Origin: Achromobacter aegrifaciens
GTDB lineage: Bacteria > Pseudomonadota > Gammaproteobacteria > Burkholderiales > Burkholderiaceae_B
Assembly: GCF_902859735.1 (NCBI RefSeq)
Contig: NZ_CADIJY010000011.1
Location: 1-64,000, forward strand
Length of the DNA stretch: 64,000 bases
Reading direction: 5' to 3'
The position numbers and the translations under genes are program-made. Under the pieces are notes generated by a model that searched no databases, was not told the DNA's origin, and saw only the letters and a list, made by a program, of their open reading frames with translations. The first letter of the stretch is position 1; the number at the start of each line of letters is the position of its first letter. Shown here piece by piece: positions 7,842 through 19,297 of this stretch.

Positions 7842-9620
7842 GTGGTCTCTGTCATGAAATCCCTGCCGCGCCGCCAGTTTGATGTGGTGGTCGTTGGCGC
7901 CGGTGGAGCCGGCATGCGTTGTTCGCTGCAACTGTCCCAAGCGGGCCTGTCCGTTGCAGTGCTGTCCAAGGTGTTCCCCACGCGTTCGCACACGGTTGCC
8001 GCACAGGGCGGCGTGAGCGCCTCGCTGGGCAACATGAGCGAAGACAACTGGTACTGGCACATGTACGACACCGTCAAGGGTTCGGACTGGCTGGGCGACC
8101 AGGACGCCATCGAATTCATGTGCCGTGAAGCGCCGAACGCCGTGTACGAGCTCGAGCACTTCGGCATGCCGTTCGACCGCAACCCCGACGGCACCATCTA
8201 CCAGCGTCCGTTCGGCGGCCACACCGCCAACTTCGGTGAAAAGCCGGTCCAGCGCGCCTGTGCCGCTGCCGACCGCACCGGCCACGCGCTGCTGCACACC
8301 CTCTACCAGCGCAACGTCGCCGCGCGCACCCAGTTCTTCGTCGAATGGATGGCGCTGGACCTGCTGCGCAACGAAGCGGGCGACGTCGTGGGCGTGACCG
8401 CCCTGGAAATGGAAACGGGCGAAATCTACATCCTGGAAGCCAAGACCACGGTGCTGGCCACCGGCGGCGCCGGCCGCATCTGGGCCGCTTCCACCAACGC
8501 CTTCATCAACACCGGTGACGGCCTGGGCATGGCCGCCCGCGCGGGCATTCCGCTGCAGGACATGGAATTCTGGCAATTCCACCCGACCGGCGTGGCCGGC
8601 GCCGGCGTGCTGATCACCGAAGGCGTGCGCGGCGAAGGCGGCATCCTGCTGAACAAGGATGGCGAACGCTTCATGGAGCGCTATGCGCCCACGCTGAAGG
8701 ATCTGGCCCCGCGCGACTTCGTGTCCCGCTCGATGGACCAGGAAATCAAGGAAGGCCGCGGCTGCGGTCCGGACGGCAGCTACGTGGTCCTCAAGCTGGA
8801 TCACCTGGGCGCCGACGTGATCAACAAGCGTCTGCCCTCGATCCGCGAAATCGCGATCAAGTTCGGCAACGTGGACCCGATCAAGGAACCGATCCCCGTC
8901 GTTCCGACCATCCACTACCAGATGGGCGGCATTCCGGCCAACTACCACGGCCAGGTGCTGACGCGCGAAAACGGCGAGAACAAGATCGTCAACGGCCTGT
9001 ACGCCATCGGCGAATGCGCCGCGGTGTCGGTGCACGGCGCCAACCGCCTGGGCACCAACTCGCTGCTGGACCTGATCGTGTTCGGTCGCGCCACCGGCAA
9101 CCACATCGTCAATTCGCATCCGGAACGCCAGCACGCGCACCAGCCCGTGCCGCAGCAAGCCGTCGAATTCTCGCTGGACCGCATCAACAAGCTGGAATCG
9201 CGCACCTCGGGCGAGAAGACCCAGGACATCGGCAACGCCATCCGCTTCTCGATGCAGCGCCACTGCGGCGTGTTCCGCACGCTGGAACTGCTGAACGAAG
9301 GCGTGACGCAGATCGAAGATCTGGCCAAGCAAGCCGACAACATCTACTTCAAGGACAAGTCCAAGGTGTTCAACACCGCGCGCGTCGAGGCGCTGGAATT
9401 GGCGAACATGACCGAAGTGGCCCGCGCCACGATCAAGTCGGCCGCCAACCGCACCGAAAGCCGCGGCGCGCACGCGCTGGACGACCACCCGACGCGCGAC
9501 GACGAGAACTGGCTGAAGCACACGCTGTGGTACTCCGAAGGCAGCCGCCTGGATTACAAGCCCGTGCAGATGAAGCCGCTGACGGTCGAGTCCTTCCCGC
9601 CCAAGGCGCGTACCTTCTAA
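7842..9620 (+). CDS. sdhA: Succinate dehydrogenase flavoprotein subunit SdhA
   Basis: A 592-residue catalytic subunit that oxidises succinate to fumarate with covalent FAD. The dinucleotide motif VVVVGAGGAGM is near residues 15-25. The FAD-attachment His is in PTRSHTVAAQGG (His 50 from the GTG start). The substrate-site stretches WQFHPTG and TEGVRGEGG and the C-terminal GECAAVSVHGANRLGTNSLL are present. A GTG at 7842 was chosen because GGAG at 7828-7831 stands 10 bases before it. The ATG at 7854 (MKSLPRR) would leave a spacing of 22 bases. With the ATG start the protein would be 588 residues. Confidence 0.95.
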   Translation: MVSVMKSLPRRQFDVVVVGAGGAGMRCSLQLSQAGLSVAVLSKVFPTRSHTVAAQGGVSASLGNMSEDNWYWHMYDTVKGSDWLGDQDAIEFMCREAPNAVYELEHFGMPFDRNPDGTIYQRPFGGHTANFGEKPVQRACAAADRTGHALLHTLYQRNVAARTQFFVEWMALDLLRNEAGDVVGVTALEMETGEIYILEAKTTVLATGGAGRIWAASTNAFINTGDGLGMAARAGIPLQDMEFWQFHPTGVAGAGVLITEGVRGEGGILLNKDGERFMERYAPTLKDLAPRDFVSRSMDQEIKEGRGCGPDGSYVVLKLDHLGADVINKRLPSIREIAIKFGNVDPIKEPIPVVPTIHYQMGGIPANYHGQVLTRENGENKIVNGLYAIGECAAVSVHGANRLGTNSLLDLIVFGRATGNHIVNSHPERQHAHQPVPQQAVEFSLDRINKLESRTSGEKTQDIGNAIRFSMQRHCGVFRTLELLNEGVTQIEDLAKQADNIYFKDKSKVFNTARVEALELANMTEVARATIKSAANRTESRGAHALDDHPTRDDENWLKHTLWYSEGSRLDYKPVQMKPLTVESFPPKARTF

Positions 9621-9638
9621 GTCCGGATTGAGCCCACT

Positions 9639-10355
9639 ATGAGCACCAAGAGAATCGTCAAGTTCGAAATCTACCGCTACGATCCGGACAAGGACGAGCG
9701 CCCGTACATGCAGAAGCTGGAAGTCGAACTCCAGCCGACCGACAAGATGCTGCTCGATGCGCTGGTGCGCATCAAGAACGACGTCGATGACAGCCTGGCC
9801 CTGCGCCGCTCGTGCCGTGAAGGCGTGTGCGGTTCGGACGCCATGAACATCAACGGCAAGAACGGTCTGGCGTGCACGACCAACCTGCGCGAACTGAAGG
9901 AACCCATCGTTCTGCGTCCGCTGCCGGGCCTGCCCGTCATCCGCGACCTGATCGTGGACATGACGCACTTCTTCAACCAGTACCACTCGATCCGCCCGTA
10001 CCTCATCAACGACACGCCGCCGCCCGAAAAGGAACGTCTGCAGTCGCCCGAGGCCCGCGAAGAACTGGATGGCCTGTACGAGTGCATTCTGTGCGCGTGC
10101 TGTTCCACTTCCTGCCCGTCGTTCTGGTGGAACCCGGACAAGTTCGTCGGCCCGGCCGGCCTGCTGCAAGCCTACCGCTTCATCGCCGACAGCCGCGACG
10201 AAGCCACGGGCAGCCGCCTCGACAACCTGGACGATCCGTACCGCCTGTTCCGTTGCCACACCATCATGAATTGCGTCGACGTCTGTCCCAAGGGACTGAA
10301 CCCGACCAAGGCGATCGGCAAGATCAAGGAACTGATGGTTCGCCGTACGGTCTAG
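9639..10355 (+). CDS. sdhB: Succinate dehydrogenase iron-sulfur subunit SdhB
   Basis: A 238-residue electron-transfer subunit of complex II. The N-terminal ferredoxin-like domain has the 2Fe-2S cysteines in [13 protein letters not shown] and the later LAC. The C-terminal domain has the 4Fe-4S motif [16 protein letters not shown] and the 3Fe-4S motif [17 protein letters not shown]. It lies 18 bases after sdhA and is the last structural sdh gene. A hairpin-rich gap then separates it from the assembly factor sdhE. Confidence 0.95.
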   Translation: MSTKRIVKFEIYRYDPDKDERPYMQKLEVELQPTDKMLLDALVRIKNDVDDSLALRRSCREGVCGSDAMNINGKNGLACTTNLRELKEPIVLRPLPGLPVIRDLIVDMTHFFNQYHSIRPYLINDTPPPEKERLQSPEAREELDGLYECILCACCSTSCPSFWWNPDKFVGPAGLLQAYRFIADSRDEATGSRLDNLDDPYRLFRCHTIMNCVDVCPKGLNPTKAIGKIKELMVRRTV

Positions 10356-10378
10356 TTTTTATTAAGCGCATTTTGCCT

Positions 10379-10474
10379 CCGGCGGCATTTTTTGCCGCCG
10401 GGCCGTCCCAAGGCAAAAACGCCCCCAAGGGGGGCAGCAAGCCCGCGTAGCGGGTGCGGCGTGGGGGCTTTTAA
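10379..10474 (+). terminator. Two successive hairpins between sdhB and sdhE
   Basis: The first hairpin pairs CCGGCGGCA (10379-10387) with TGCCGCCGG (10393-10401). The second begins GCCCCC at 10421, includes an inner CCCGCGTAGCGGG stem, and closes with GGGGGC followed by TTTT near 10470. The second has the look of a dispersed repeat doing terminator duty. It probably lowers transcription from sdhB into sdhE-gltA without fully stopping it. Confidence 0.55.
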
Positions 10475-10488
10475 AGGTGTAAAGAAGG

Positions 10489-10749
10489 ATGAGCAAGCTA
10501 ACTGAATTGGAGCGGGCGCGCTTGCGTTGGCGGGCGCGCCGCGGCTTGCTCGAAAACGACTTGATCATCACCCGGTATCTGGATGCCCACGAGGCTGAGC
10601 TTACCGATGATGACGTAGCCGCATTGACGCAGCTTTTCGAGATGGGAGACAACGACCTTCTCGATTTGCTGCTGGCCCGCAAAGAGCTTGAGGGCGCGCT
10701 GGACACGCCCAGGCTTCGGAGCATCATTGGCCAGATGCGCGCGCTCTGA
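10489..10749 (+). CDS. sdhE: FAD assembly factor SdhE
   Basis: An 86-residue protein of the SdhE/SdhAF2 (DUF339) family, which promotes covalent flavinylation of SdhA. The defining RGxxE motif is present as RRGLLEND near residues 18-25, inside a small five-helix fold. The length is normal. It sits between sdhCDAB and gltA, as in many betaproteobacteria, with GAAGGA before the ATG. Its stop lies 19 bases before the gltA start, so the two are probably co-transcribed. Confidence 0.92.
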   Translation: MSKLTELERARLRWRARRGLLENDLIITRYLDAHEAELTDDDVAALTQLFEMGDNDLLDLLLARKELEGALDTPRLRSIIGQMRAL

Positions 10750-10768
10750 TTAATTGAGAGGAATGAAC

Positions 10769-12079
10769 ATGAACCTGTCTGACAAAAAAGCCACTCTATC
10801 CTTCTCGGATGGCAGCGCCCCCATTGAGTTCCCTGTTTACAAGGGTACGGTTGGTCCGGATGTGATCGACATCCGCAAGCTGTACGGCCAGACGGGCATG
10901 TTCACGTTTGACCCCGGCTTCATGTCCACCGCTGCCTGCGAATCGGGCATCACGTACATCGACGGCGACAAGGGCGAACTGCTGTACCGCGGCTACCCCA
11001 TCGAGCAATTGGCCGTCAATTGCGACTTCATGGACATCTGCTACCTGATCCTGAACGGCGAACTGCCCAACAAGGACCAGAAGGCCGATTTCGATTCGCA
11101 AGTGACCCATCACACGATGGTCAACGAGCAGCTGCACTTCTTCCTGCGCGGCTTCCGTCGCGACGCGCACCCGATGGCCGTGCTGACCGGCCTGGTCGGC
11201 GCGCTGTCCGCGTTCTACCACGACTCCACCGACATCACGAACCCGCAGCATCGTCACATCTCGGCCATCCGCCTGATCGCCAAGATGCCAACGCTGGTCG
11301 CGATGGCCTATAAGTATTCGCAAGGCCAGCCCTTCATCTACCCGCAGAACGACCTGTCCTACACGGGCAACTTCCTGCGCATGATGTTCGCCACGCCGTG
11401 CGAAGACTACAAGGTGAACGAAGTCGTCGAGCGCGCGCTGGACCGCATCTTCATCCTGCACGCCGACCACGAGCAGAACGCTTCGACCTCGACCGTCCGC
11501 CTGTGCGGTTCGTCGGGCACCAACCCGTTCGCCGCCATCTCGGCCGGCGTGGCTTGCCTGTGGGGCCCGGCTCACGGCGGCGCCAACGAAGCTTGCCTGC
11601 AGATGCTGGAAGAGCTGCAAGCCAACGGCGGCATCGCCAAGGTCGGCGAGTTCATGGAGAAGGTCAAGGACAAGAACTCGGGCGTGCGCCTGATGGGCTT
11701 TGGCCACCGCGTCTACAAGAACTACGACCCGCGCGCCAAGCTGATGCAGGAAACCTGCAAGGAAGTGCTCTCGGCCCTGGGCCTGGAAAACGACCCGCTG
11801 TTCAAGCTGGCCATGGAACTGGAACGCATCGCCCTGTCGGATCCGTACTTCGTCCAGCGCAAGCTGTACCCGAACGTGGACTTCTACTCGGGTATCGTCC
11901 AGCGCGCCATCGGCATCCCGACTTCGCTGTTCACGGCCATCTTCGCGCTGGCCCGCACGGTGGGCTGGATCGCCCAGTGGAACGAAATGCTGTCGGATCC
12001 CGATTACAAGATCGGCCGTCCGCGCCAGCTGTTCACCGGTTCGGTCACGCGCGACGTGCCCCCGATGGACAAGCGTTGA
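10769..12079 (+). CDS. gltA: Citrate synthase GltA (type II, long form)
   Basis: A 436-residue enzyme making citrate from acetyl-CoA and oxaloacetate. Catalytic elements are [32 protein letters not shown] and [14 protein letters not shown], with the two His and the later Asp of the citrate synthase triad. The N-terminal region (about residues 10-60) carries the small beta domain of the hexameric NADH-sensitive type. The ATG at 10769 was chosen because GAGAGGA lies about 7 bases before it. The ATG at 10763 sits directly on that site. A strong terminator follows. Confidence 0.95.
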   Translation: MNLSDKKATLSFSDGSAPIEFPVYKGTVGPDVIDIRKLYGQTGMFTFDPGFMSTAACESGITYIDGDKGELLYRGYPIEQLAVNCDFMDICYLILNGELPNKDQKADFDSQVTHHTMVNEQLHFFLRGFRRDAHPMAVLTGLVGALSAFYHDSTDITNPQHRHISAIRLIAKMPTLVAMAYKYSQGQPFIYPQNDLSYTGNFLRMMFATPCEDYKVNEVVERALDRIFILHADHEQNASTSTVRLCGSSGTNPFAAISAGVACLWGPAHGGANEACLQMLEELQANGGIAKVGEFMEKVKDKNSGVRLMGFGHRVYKNYDPRAKLMQETCKEVLSALGLENDPLFKLAMELERIALSDPYFVQRKLYPNVDFYSGIVQRAIGIPTSLFTAIFALARTVGWIAQWNEMLSDPDYKIGRPRQLFTGSVTRDVPPMDKR

Positions 12080-12101
12080 TACGCAGTCTGGCTTGAACAA
12101 G

Positions 12102-12124
12102 AAACCGCCTTCGGGCGGTTTTTT
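12102..12124 (+). terminator. Rho-independent terminator after gltA
   Basis: AAACCGCC, a TTCG loop and GGCGGTTTTTT form a classic stem with a stable tetraloop and a U-tract, 22 bases after the gltA stop. Confidence 0.9.
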
Positions 12125-12180
12125 GTTGCCTGTACGCCGTGTGGCCGCGGCGCGATGGTTTGGCGTGTACCATCCTTGCC

Positions 12181-13293
12181 ATGATTCCGATAGCGCTGCC
12201 TTCTGCTGGCTTCTACATTTTTGTTTCCCTGGGTTTTCTTGCCGGTCTGGCGCTGCTGGCCTGGGCCGTGGTCCTGGTCGCCAGCGGCGGCGCACGCCGC
12301 ACGGTGCGCAAGTACTGGAAGACTTCTTCCCTGGTGTTCGTCGTGCTGGCCGTGCCGTTCGCCTTCTATGCCTGGGTGCAGACGGTGATCTGGCAAATCG
12401 AGCGAGAGGGCGCCCGTGCCGAGGCAGCCCGCAATGTCACGCTGCAGGAAGTCACGACCGTCGGTGGCATCGCCATGCCCGCGGGCACTCGACTGAAGCT
12501 GCAGGACGAAGGGCAGCTGGAGACCTATCTCGAAGCGGAATTTCCGCAGCCCGTGGCCATGTATGGCGTGCAGGCGTCGAGCGCGCGGCGCTATCTCAAT
12601 TCGGACTATGACGACGAAACCTACGCCTTGCGGGGCCGCTATCCGCGCAACGTCATCCTGCGTGGCGCGGGCAGCCAGACCGTGCTGGGCTGGCAGTGCG
12701 ACGCCACGCAGGATATCGAATTCGAGGTGGCGCGCGATGGCGCGATGAGGGCGCTGGACAAGTGCGTGCTGGGGCCGGGCAACCGCGCCGAAACCCTGGA
12801 CCTTGCGCCGGGTTCCATCGTCTACAACTCCAGCGGCACGGTCTACACCGATGGCTCGAGCGATCCGGACCGCTGGCGCATCGAGGTCAAGGATCCGATG
12901 GCGGTCCGGATATTCGGGCTGCCCTTGAGCGAGCCCCGGCTGTACCTGGACGAGGCGCGGCGCCTGCTGCGGGTCAGCGATGCGGAACTGGCCTGCCCGA
13001 CGCGATTCGGCGGCGTGAGCTATGCCGCCGGCACCCAGGTCAAGTCGATGCGCCGCGGCCGCGGCGATGCGCGCGAGCCGTTCCCGGGCGTGCTGGTGCT
13101 GAGCCCCTGGAATGGCCAGGCCGCCACACGCGACGGCCAGGCGGACGTGCCGGAAGGCATGTCGGTGATGCAGACCTTGGCTGGCGAGGTTGTGGACGTG
13201 GTCCGGAACGACACGGTGGGCGTCTTCCACTTCGCCACCTTCGTGGTGGGCGACGAGGAACCCGAGGCCCCCCGTCGCGCATCCTGCCCTTGA
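12181..13293 (+). CDS. Unrecognised membrane-anchored protein
   Basis: A 370-residue protein not assignable to a known family. Two hydrophobic helices (about residues 10-35 and 50-70) are followed by a roughly 300-residue soluble domain rich in beta-type sequence. Two similar stretches, GGIAMPAGTRLKLQ near residue 97 and GGVSYAAGTQVKSM near 278, suggest an internal duplication. Four or five cysteines occur in the soluble part. The ATG at 12181 was chosen because only this start opens directly into the first helix. It follows the gltA terminator and converges with the DUF2214 gene. It appears to be transcribed alone. Function unknown. Confidence 0.7.
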   Translation: MIPIALPSAGFYIFVSLGFLAGLALLAWAVVLVASGGARRTVRKYWKTSSLVFVVLAVPFAFYAWVQTVIWQIEREGARAEAARNVTLQEVTTVGGIAMPAGTRLKLQDEGQLETYLEAEFPQPVAMYGVQASSARRYLNSDYDDETYALRGRYPRNVILRGAGSQTVLGWQCDATQDIEFEVARDGAMRALDKCVLGPGNRAETLDLAPGSIVYNSSGTVYTDGSSDPDRWRIEVKDPMAVRIFGLPLSEPRLYLDEARRLLRVSDAELACPTRFGGVSYAAGTQVKSMRRGRGDAREPFPGVLVLSPWNGQAATRDGQADVPEGMSVMQTLAGEVVDVVRNDTVGVFHFATFVVGDEEPEAPRRASCP

Positions 13294-13317
13294 GCGCACG
13301 GCCCTCGCGGGCGGGTG

Positions 13318-13770
13318 TTACGCGCCGATGCCGCGCGCCATCAGCACGGCGAACAGCGGCAGGAAGATGAACAGGTGCGATTCGATCATGACCCAGCGCC
13401 GCGCCCGCTTGATGTCGGCGGCCGCAGGCAAGAAGCCCGGCTGCTGCCGCGACTGCTTGGCCCAGCGCAGGAAGGTCATCGTCGGCGCGATCGAACAGAG
13501 CCCGATGATGACGAAGAGCGTGATCTTGGCATGGAACCAGGGATTGCTCATGTAGAACGCGGCGCCCTTGATGCCCAGCGTCAGGCGCAGCACACCAGTG
13601 ATGAGCACCACCACGGCGCTCAGCGCATAGAGGCGGTCATAGATGACCAGGCGCTTGAGGCCGGCGGCAGTGAGATCGGGCCGCAGCAGCACGGCTTCGG
13701 CGGTCAGGACCACCACCAGCAGGAAGATGGCCAGGTAGTGAAACCAGGCATACAAGGCGTCGGCCAGCAT
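13318..13770 (-). CDS. DUF2214-family integral membrane protein
   Basis: A 150-residue protein with four transmembrane helices (about residues 5-28, 42-65, 75-98 and 125-148). It fits the DUF2214 family of uncharacterised inner-membrane proteins. Typical pieces are AWFHYLAIFLLVVVLTAE near the start, the YDRLYALSAVVVLITGVLRL loop and helix, and FHAKITLFVIIGL. The conserved His in the first and third helices resemble haem- or metal-binding positions of the CopD/HemJ fold, but that is inference. The ATG at 13770 has TGGAG 6 bases upstream. The longer frame from 13788 begins with TTG and is less likely. Confidence 0.8.
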   Translation of the reverse strand: MLADALYAWFHYLAIFLLVVVLTAEAVLLRPDLTAAGLKRLVIYDRLYALSAVVVLITGVLRLTLGIKGAAFYMSNPWFHAKITLFVIIGLCSIAPTMTFLRWAKQSRQQPGFLPAAADIKRARRWVMIESHLFIFLPLFAVLMARGIGA

Positions 13771-13858
13771 GTTGACTCCAGAAAACAAGGTTGAACTTGG
13801 TTTTTACCATCAGCCCGCGCCGGCGGGCTATCGCGGCGGCAGGAGCCCGCGCAATGAA

Positions 13859-13884
13859 AATGGGCGCCCCGAGGGGCGCCCATT
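13859..13884 (-). terminator. Rho-independent terminator after maeB
   Basis: AATGGGCGCCCC and GGGGCGCCCATT form a perfect 12-bp stem with a 2-base loop, 19 bases past the maeB stop. On the minus strand it runs into TTTTC. Confidence 0.85.
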
Positions 13885-13903
13885 GCTCAGCGGCTGACTA
13901 TCA

Positions 13904-16201
<2,298 letters not shown>

Positions 16202-16354
16202 GGGATACAGGCCTTGCGGGCGCTAAATGGAAAGGAAATGGGATTGCAAAAAGCGGGCTCGCGGCCCGCCGTATTTTCTGGGAAATGCTTGGGAACACCC
16301 GTATTTCAACAGAAAGCGCGGGTGCTTGGTTGTTGCGCTGCAGCGAATGGACGA

Positions 16355-16366
16355 TTTTGCGCAAAA
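16355..16366. promoter_or_regulatory. Palindrome TTTTGCGCAAAA upstream of maeB
   Basis: A perfect 12-bp palindrome in the maeB upstream region, 26 bases after the end of the AceE-type gene. It shares the half-site TTTGCG with the palindrome upstream of sucA at 27459. A regulatory role is inferred. Confidence 0.4.
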
Positions 16367-16391
16367 CCTCGCTGCATTGCGGATTGCAATC

Positions 16392-19073
16392 CTATCTATC
16401 CCAAGGCGGCGTTTGCCGCGCGCCGGCATTCAGGCGCGCGCGCAACGCCTGGGCATCTTCCTGGCGGTCCAGGCTGTCCAGCGCGTACAGCACGATCCAA
16501 TCCGCGCTGACCTCGAAGAAGTCGCGCAGCTGGGCGCGGGTATCGCTGCGGCCGAAGCCGTCGGTGCCCAGCGTGCGGTAGGGCGCGGGCACCCAGGCGC
16601 GGATCTGTTCCGGCACGGCGCGCACGTAGTCGCTGGCGGCGACTACCGGGGCGTTGCTGGCGCCCAGGCAGCTGCGGACCCAGTCGGCGCCGGATGCAAG
16701 GCCGAGCACGCGGGCGCGTTCGGCTTCGCGGCCGTCGCGGGCCAGTTCGGAAAAGCTGGTGACGCTCCAGACTTCGGCGTCCACGCCGTAATCGGCCTGC
16801 AGGCGCTCCGCCGCGAGTTCGGCCTCGCGCAGCATCGGGCCCGCGCCCAGCAGGCGCACCTGGGCCTGCCCGCGCGCGGGCCGCAGGCGGTACATGCCGC
16901 GCAGGATGCCCTCGCGCACGTCTTCGCCTGCCGGCATGTCCGGCTGCGCCAGGTTCTCGTTGGTGACGGTCAGGTAGTAGAACTCGTCGCGCTGTTCGTC
17001 CAGCATGCGGCGCATGCCGTGCTCGACGATGATGGCGACCTCGTAGGCATAGGCCGGGTCATAGGCGCGGCAGTTCGGCACGGCGGCGGCCATGATGTGG
17101 CTGGAGCCGTCCTGGTGCTGCAGCCCCTCGCCGCCGAGTGTGGTGCGGCCGGAGGTGGCGCCGACAAGGAAGCCGCGCGTGCGCTGATCGGCGGCAGCCC
17201 AGATCAGGTCGCCGATGCGCTGGAAGCCGAACATCGAGTAATAGATATAGAAGGGCAGCATCGGCAGGCCGTTGACCGAATAGCTGGTGCCCGCGGCCGT
17301 CCACGAGGAAATCGCGCCGGCCTCGGTAATGCCTTCTTCCAGGATCTGGCCGTCGCGCGCCTCGCGGTAATACAGCACCGAGCCGATGTCCTCGGGTTCG
17401 TAGAGCTGGCCTTGCGCGGAATAGATGCCGATCTGTCGGAACAGGTTGGCCATGCCGAAGGTGCGCGCCTCGTCCGCCACGATGGGCACGATGCGCGGCC
17501 CCACGTTGGCGTCCTTGAGCAGGGCGGTGAGCATGCGCACGATGGCCATGGTGGACGACATTTCCTTGCCGTCGGCGGCCAGCGCGAAGCGCGCCCAGTG
17601 CTCCGCGTCCGGCGGCGCCAGGCGCGGCGCCTCGGTATTGCGGCGGGGAATGTGGCCGCCCAGCGCGGCGCGGCGCGCCTGCAGGTGGCGCAGTTCGGCG
17701 CTGTCCTCGGCCGGGCGGTAGAACTTCAGCGCCAGGCAATCGGCGTCCGAGATCGGCAGCGCGAAGCGGTCGCGGAAGGCCAGCAGCGCCTCGTCATCCA
17801 GCTTCTTCTGCTGGTGCGTGGTCATCTTGCCCTGGCCGGCCGAGCCCATGCCGAAACCCTTCTTGGTCTGCGCCAGGATCACCGTGGGCTGGCCGCGATG
17901 GCGCACGGCGCGGTGGTAGGCCGCGTGGATCTTCACCATGTCATGGCCGCCGCGGTGGAGGCGGTCGATGGCTTCGTCGCTCCAGTCGGCCACCAGGGCG
18001 GCCAGTTCGGGATTCTGGTTGAAGAAGTGGGCGCGGTTGAAGGCGCCGTCGTTGGCCGCGAAGGTCTGGAACTGTCCGTCCACGGTATTGGCGAAGGCGC
18101 GCGCCAGGGCGCCGTTGGTGTCGCGCCGCAGGAGCGCGTCCCAGTCGCTGCCCCAGACCAGCTTGATGACGTTCCAGCCGGCGCCCGCGTACAGCGTTTC
18201 CAGTTCGTCGATGATGCGGCCGTTGCCGCGCACCGGGCCGTCCAGGCGCTGCAGGTTGCAATTGACCACGAACACCAGGTTGTCGAGCTTTTCGCGCGCG
18301 GCCAGCGTCAGCGCGGCGATGGATTCAGGTTCGTCCATTTCGCCATCGCCGAAGATGCCCCAGACCTTGCGGTCGCCGCCGGGCATCAGCGAACGGTGCT
18401 CCAGGTAGCGCATGAAGCGCGCCTGGTAGATGGCGTTGATGGGGCCGATGCCCATCGAGCCCGTGGGGAATTGCCAGAAATCCGGCATCAGCCACGGGTG
18501 CGGATACGACGACAGCCCGCGCAGGCCGCGCGCGCCAGCCGTGATCTCCTGGCGGAAATGCGCCAGGTCCTCTTCGCCCAGAAAGCCTTCCAGATAGGCG
18601 CGGGCATACACGCCGGGCGCCGAGTGCGGCTGCATGTAGACCAGGTCGCCGGGGCCGTCCGGGCTCTGCGCGCGAAAGAAATGGTTGAAGCCGACCTCGA
18701 ACAGGTCGGCGGCCGAGGCGTAGCTGGCGATGTGGCCGCCCAGCTCTCCATGCGCCTGGTTGGCGCGCACCACCATGGCCAGCGCATTCCAGCGGTTGAT
18801 GCGGGCGATCCGTTCCTCCACGGCGAGGTTGCCGGGGAAGGGCGGCTCCTGATCGGCGGGGATGGTGTTGAGGTAGGCGGTGCGGGTCTGGCTGTTGGCG
18901 CGCAGGCCCAGCGAGGCCGCATGACCCAGCAGATTGTCCAGCACGTAGCCCGCGCGCTCAGAACCTTCCGCCTGTACCAGCGATTCCAGCGCCTCACGCC
19001 ATTCGGCGGTTTCGGCAGGGTCGGCGTCGTGCTGGATGTCTTGCCCGGGGCGGGCGGAACTGGCGTCGCGCAT
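16392..19073 (-). CDS. AceE-type homodimeric 2-oxoacid dehydrogenase E1 (orphan paralogue)
   Basis: An 893-residue thiamin-diphosphate enzyme of the AceE family. Conserved pieces include YINTIP-like YLNTIPADQEPPFPGNL, ELGGHIASYASAADL, LSSYPHPWLMPDFWQFPTGS, the ThDP motif GDGEMDEPES...NCNLQRLDGPVRGNG, MIPFYIYYSMFGFQR-like PMLPFYIYYSMFGFQR, and LGTDGFGRSDTR. No E2 (aceF) or lpd gene lies beside it, so it is a stand-alone E1. It could be a second pyruvate dehydrogenase E1 or an MdeB-like enzyme for 2-oxobutyrate. The ATG at 19073 has AGGAG 11 bases upstream. ATG 19103 would add ten residues. Divergent from the OPT transporter. Confidence 0.9.
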   Translation of the reverse strand: MRDASSARPGQDIQHDADPAETAEWREALESLVQAEGSERAGYVLDNLLGHAASLGLRANSQTRTAYLNTIPADQEPPFPGNLAVEERIARINRWNALAMVVRANQAHGELGGHIASYASAADLFEVGFNHFFRAQSPDGPGDLVYMQPHSAPGVYARAYLEGFLGEEDLAHFRQEITAGARGLRGLSSYPHPWLMPDFWQFPTGSMGIGPINAIYQARFMRYLEHRSLMPGGDRKVWGIFGDGEMDEPESIAALTLAAREKLDNLVFVVNCNLQRLDGPVRGNGRIIDELETLYAGAGWNVIKLVWGSDWDALLRRDTNGALARAFANTVDGQFQTFAANDGAFNRAHFFNQNPELAALVADWSDEAIDRLHRGGHDMVKIHAAYHRAVRHRGQPTVILAQTKKGFGMGSAGQGKMTTHQQKKLDDEALLAFRDRFALPISDADCLALKFYRPAEDSAELRHLQARRAALGGHIPRRNTEAPRLAPPDAEHWARFALAADGKEMSSTMAIVRMLTALLKDANVGPRIVPIVADEARTFGMANLFRQIGIYSAQGQLYEPEDIGSVLYYREARDGQILEEGITEAGAISSWTAAGTSYSVNGLPMLPFYIYYSMFGFQRIGDLIWAAADQRTRGFLVGATSGRTTLGGEGLQHQDGSSHIMAAAVPNCRAYDPAYAYEVAIIVEHGMRRMLDEQRDEFYYLTVTNENLAQPDMPAGEDVREGILRGMYRLRPARGQAQVRLLGAGPMLREAELAAERLQADYGVDAEVWSVTSFSELARDGREAERARVLGLASGADWVRSCLGASNAPVVAASDYVRAVPEQIRAWVPAPYRTLGTDGFGRSDTRAQLRDFFEVSADWIVLYALDSLDRQEDAQALRARLNAGARQTPPWDR

Positions 19074-19297
19074 GGTCTTGTCGTCTCCTGGTTTGACGTC
19101 CATGCTAGACCCTAGCCCCTGGCATGGGTGATCAAAATTCTGGGGAAACTTCGGAAAATTCAGCATAATCTTTTGCAAGTTTTACCGCTTGCGGCAGCTT
19201 CTGCCGAGGATATGCTTGGTGGTCGTATCAGAGGGGTGACCGCCAGGTGGACGCGAAGGCGCTAGAATTCGCGCCTGGCAAGATAGGAATAACTGCA

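Noticed and set aside
7329-10259. A 976-codon open frame on the minus strand opposite sdhA and sdhB
   Set aside because: The plus strand encodes unmistakable SdhA and SdhB. The minus frame is Gln/His/Ala/Val-rich and matches no family, as expected of a high-GC shadow frame.
16227-19115. A 962-codon plus-strand frame opposite the AceE-type gene
   Set aside because: It has the composition of a shadow and no recognisable motif, while the minus strand carries the full AceE motif set.
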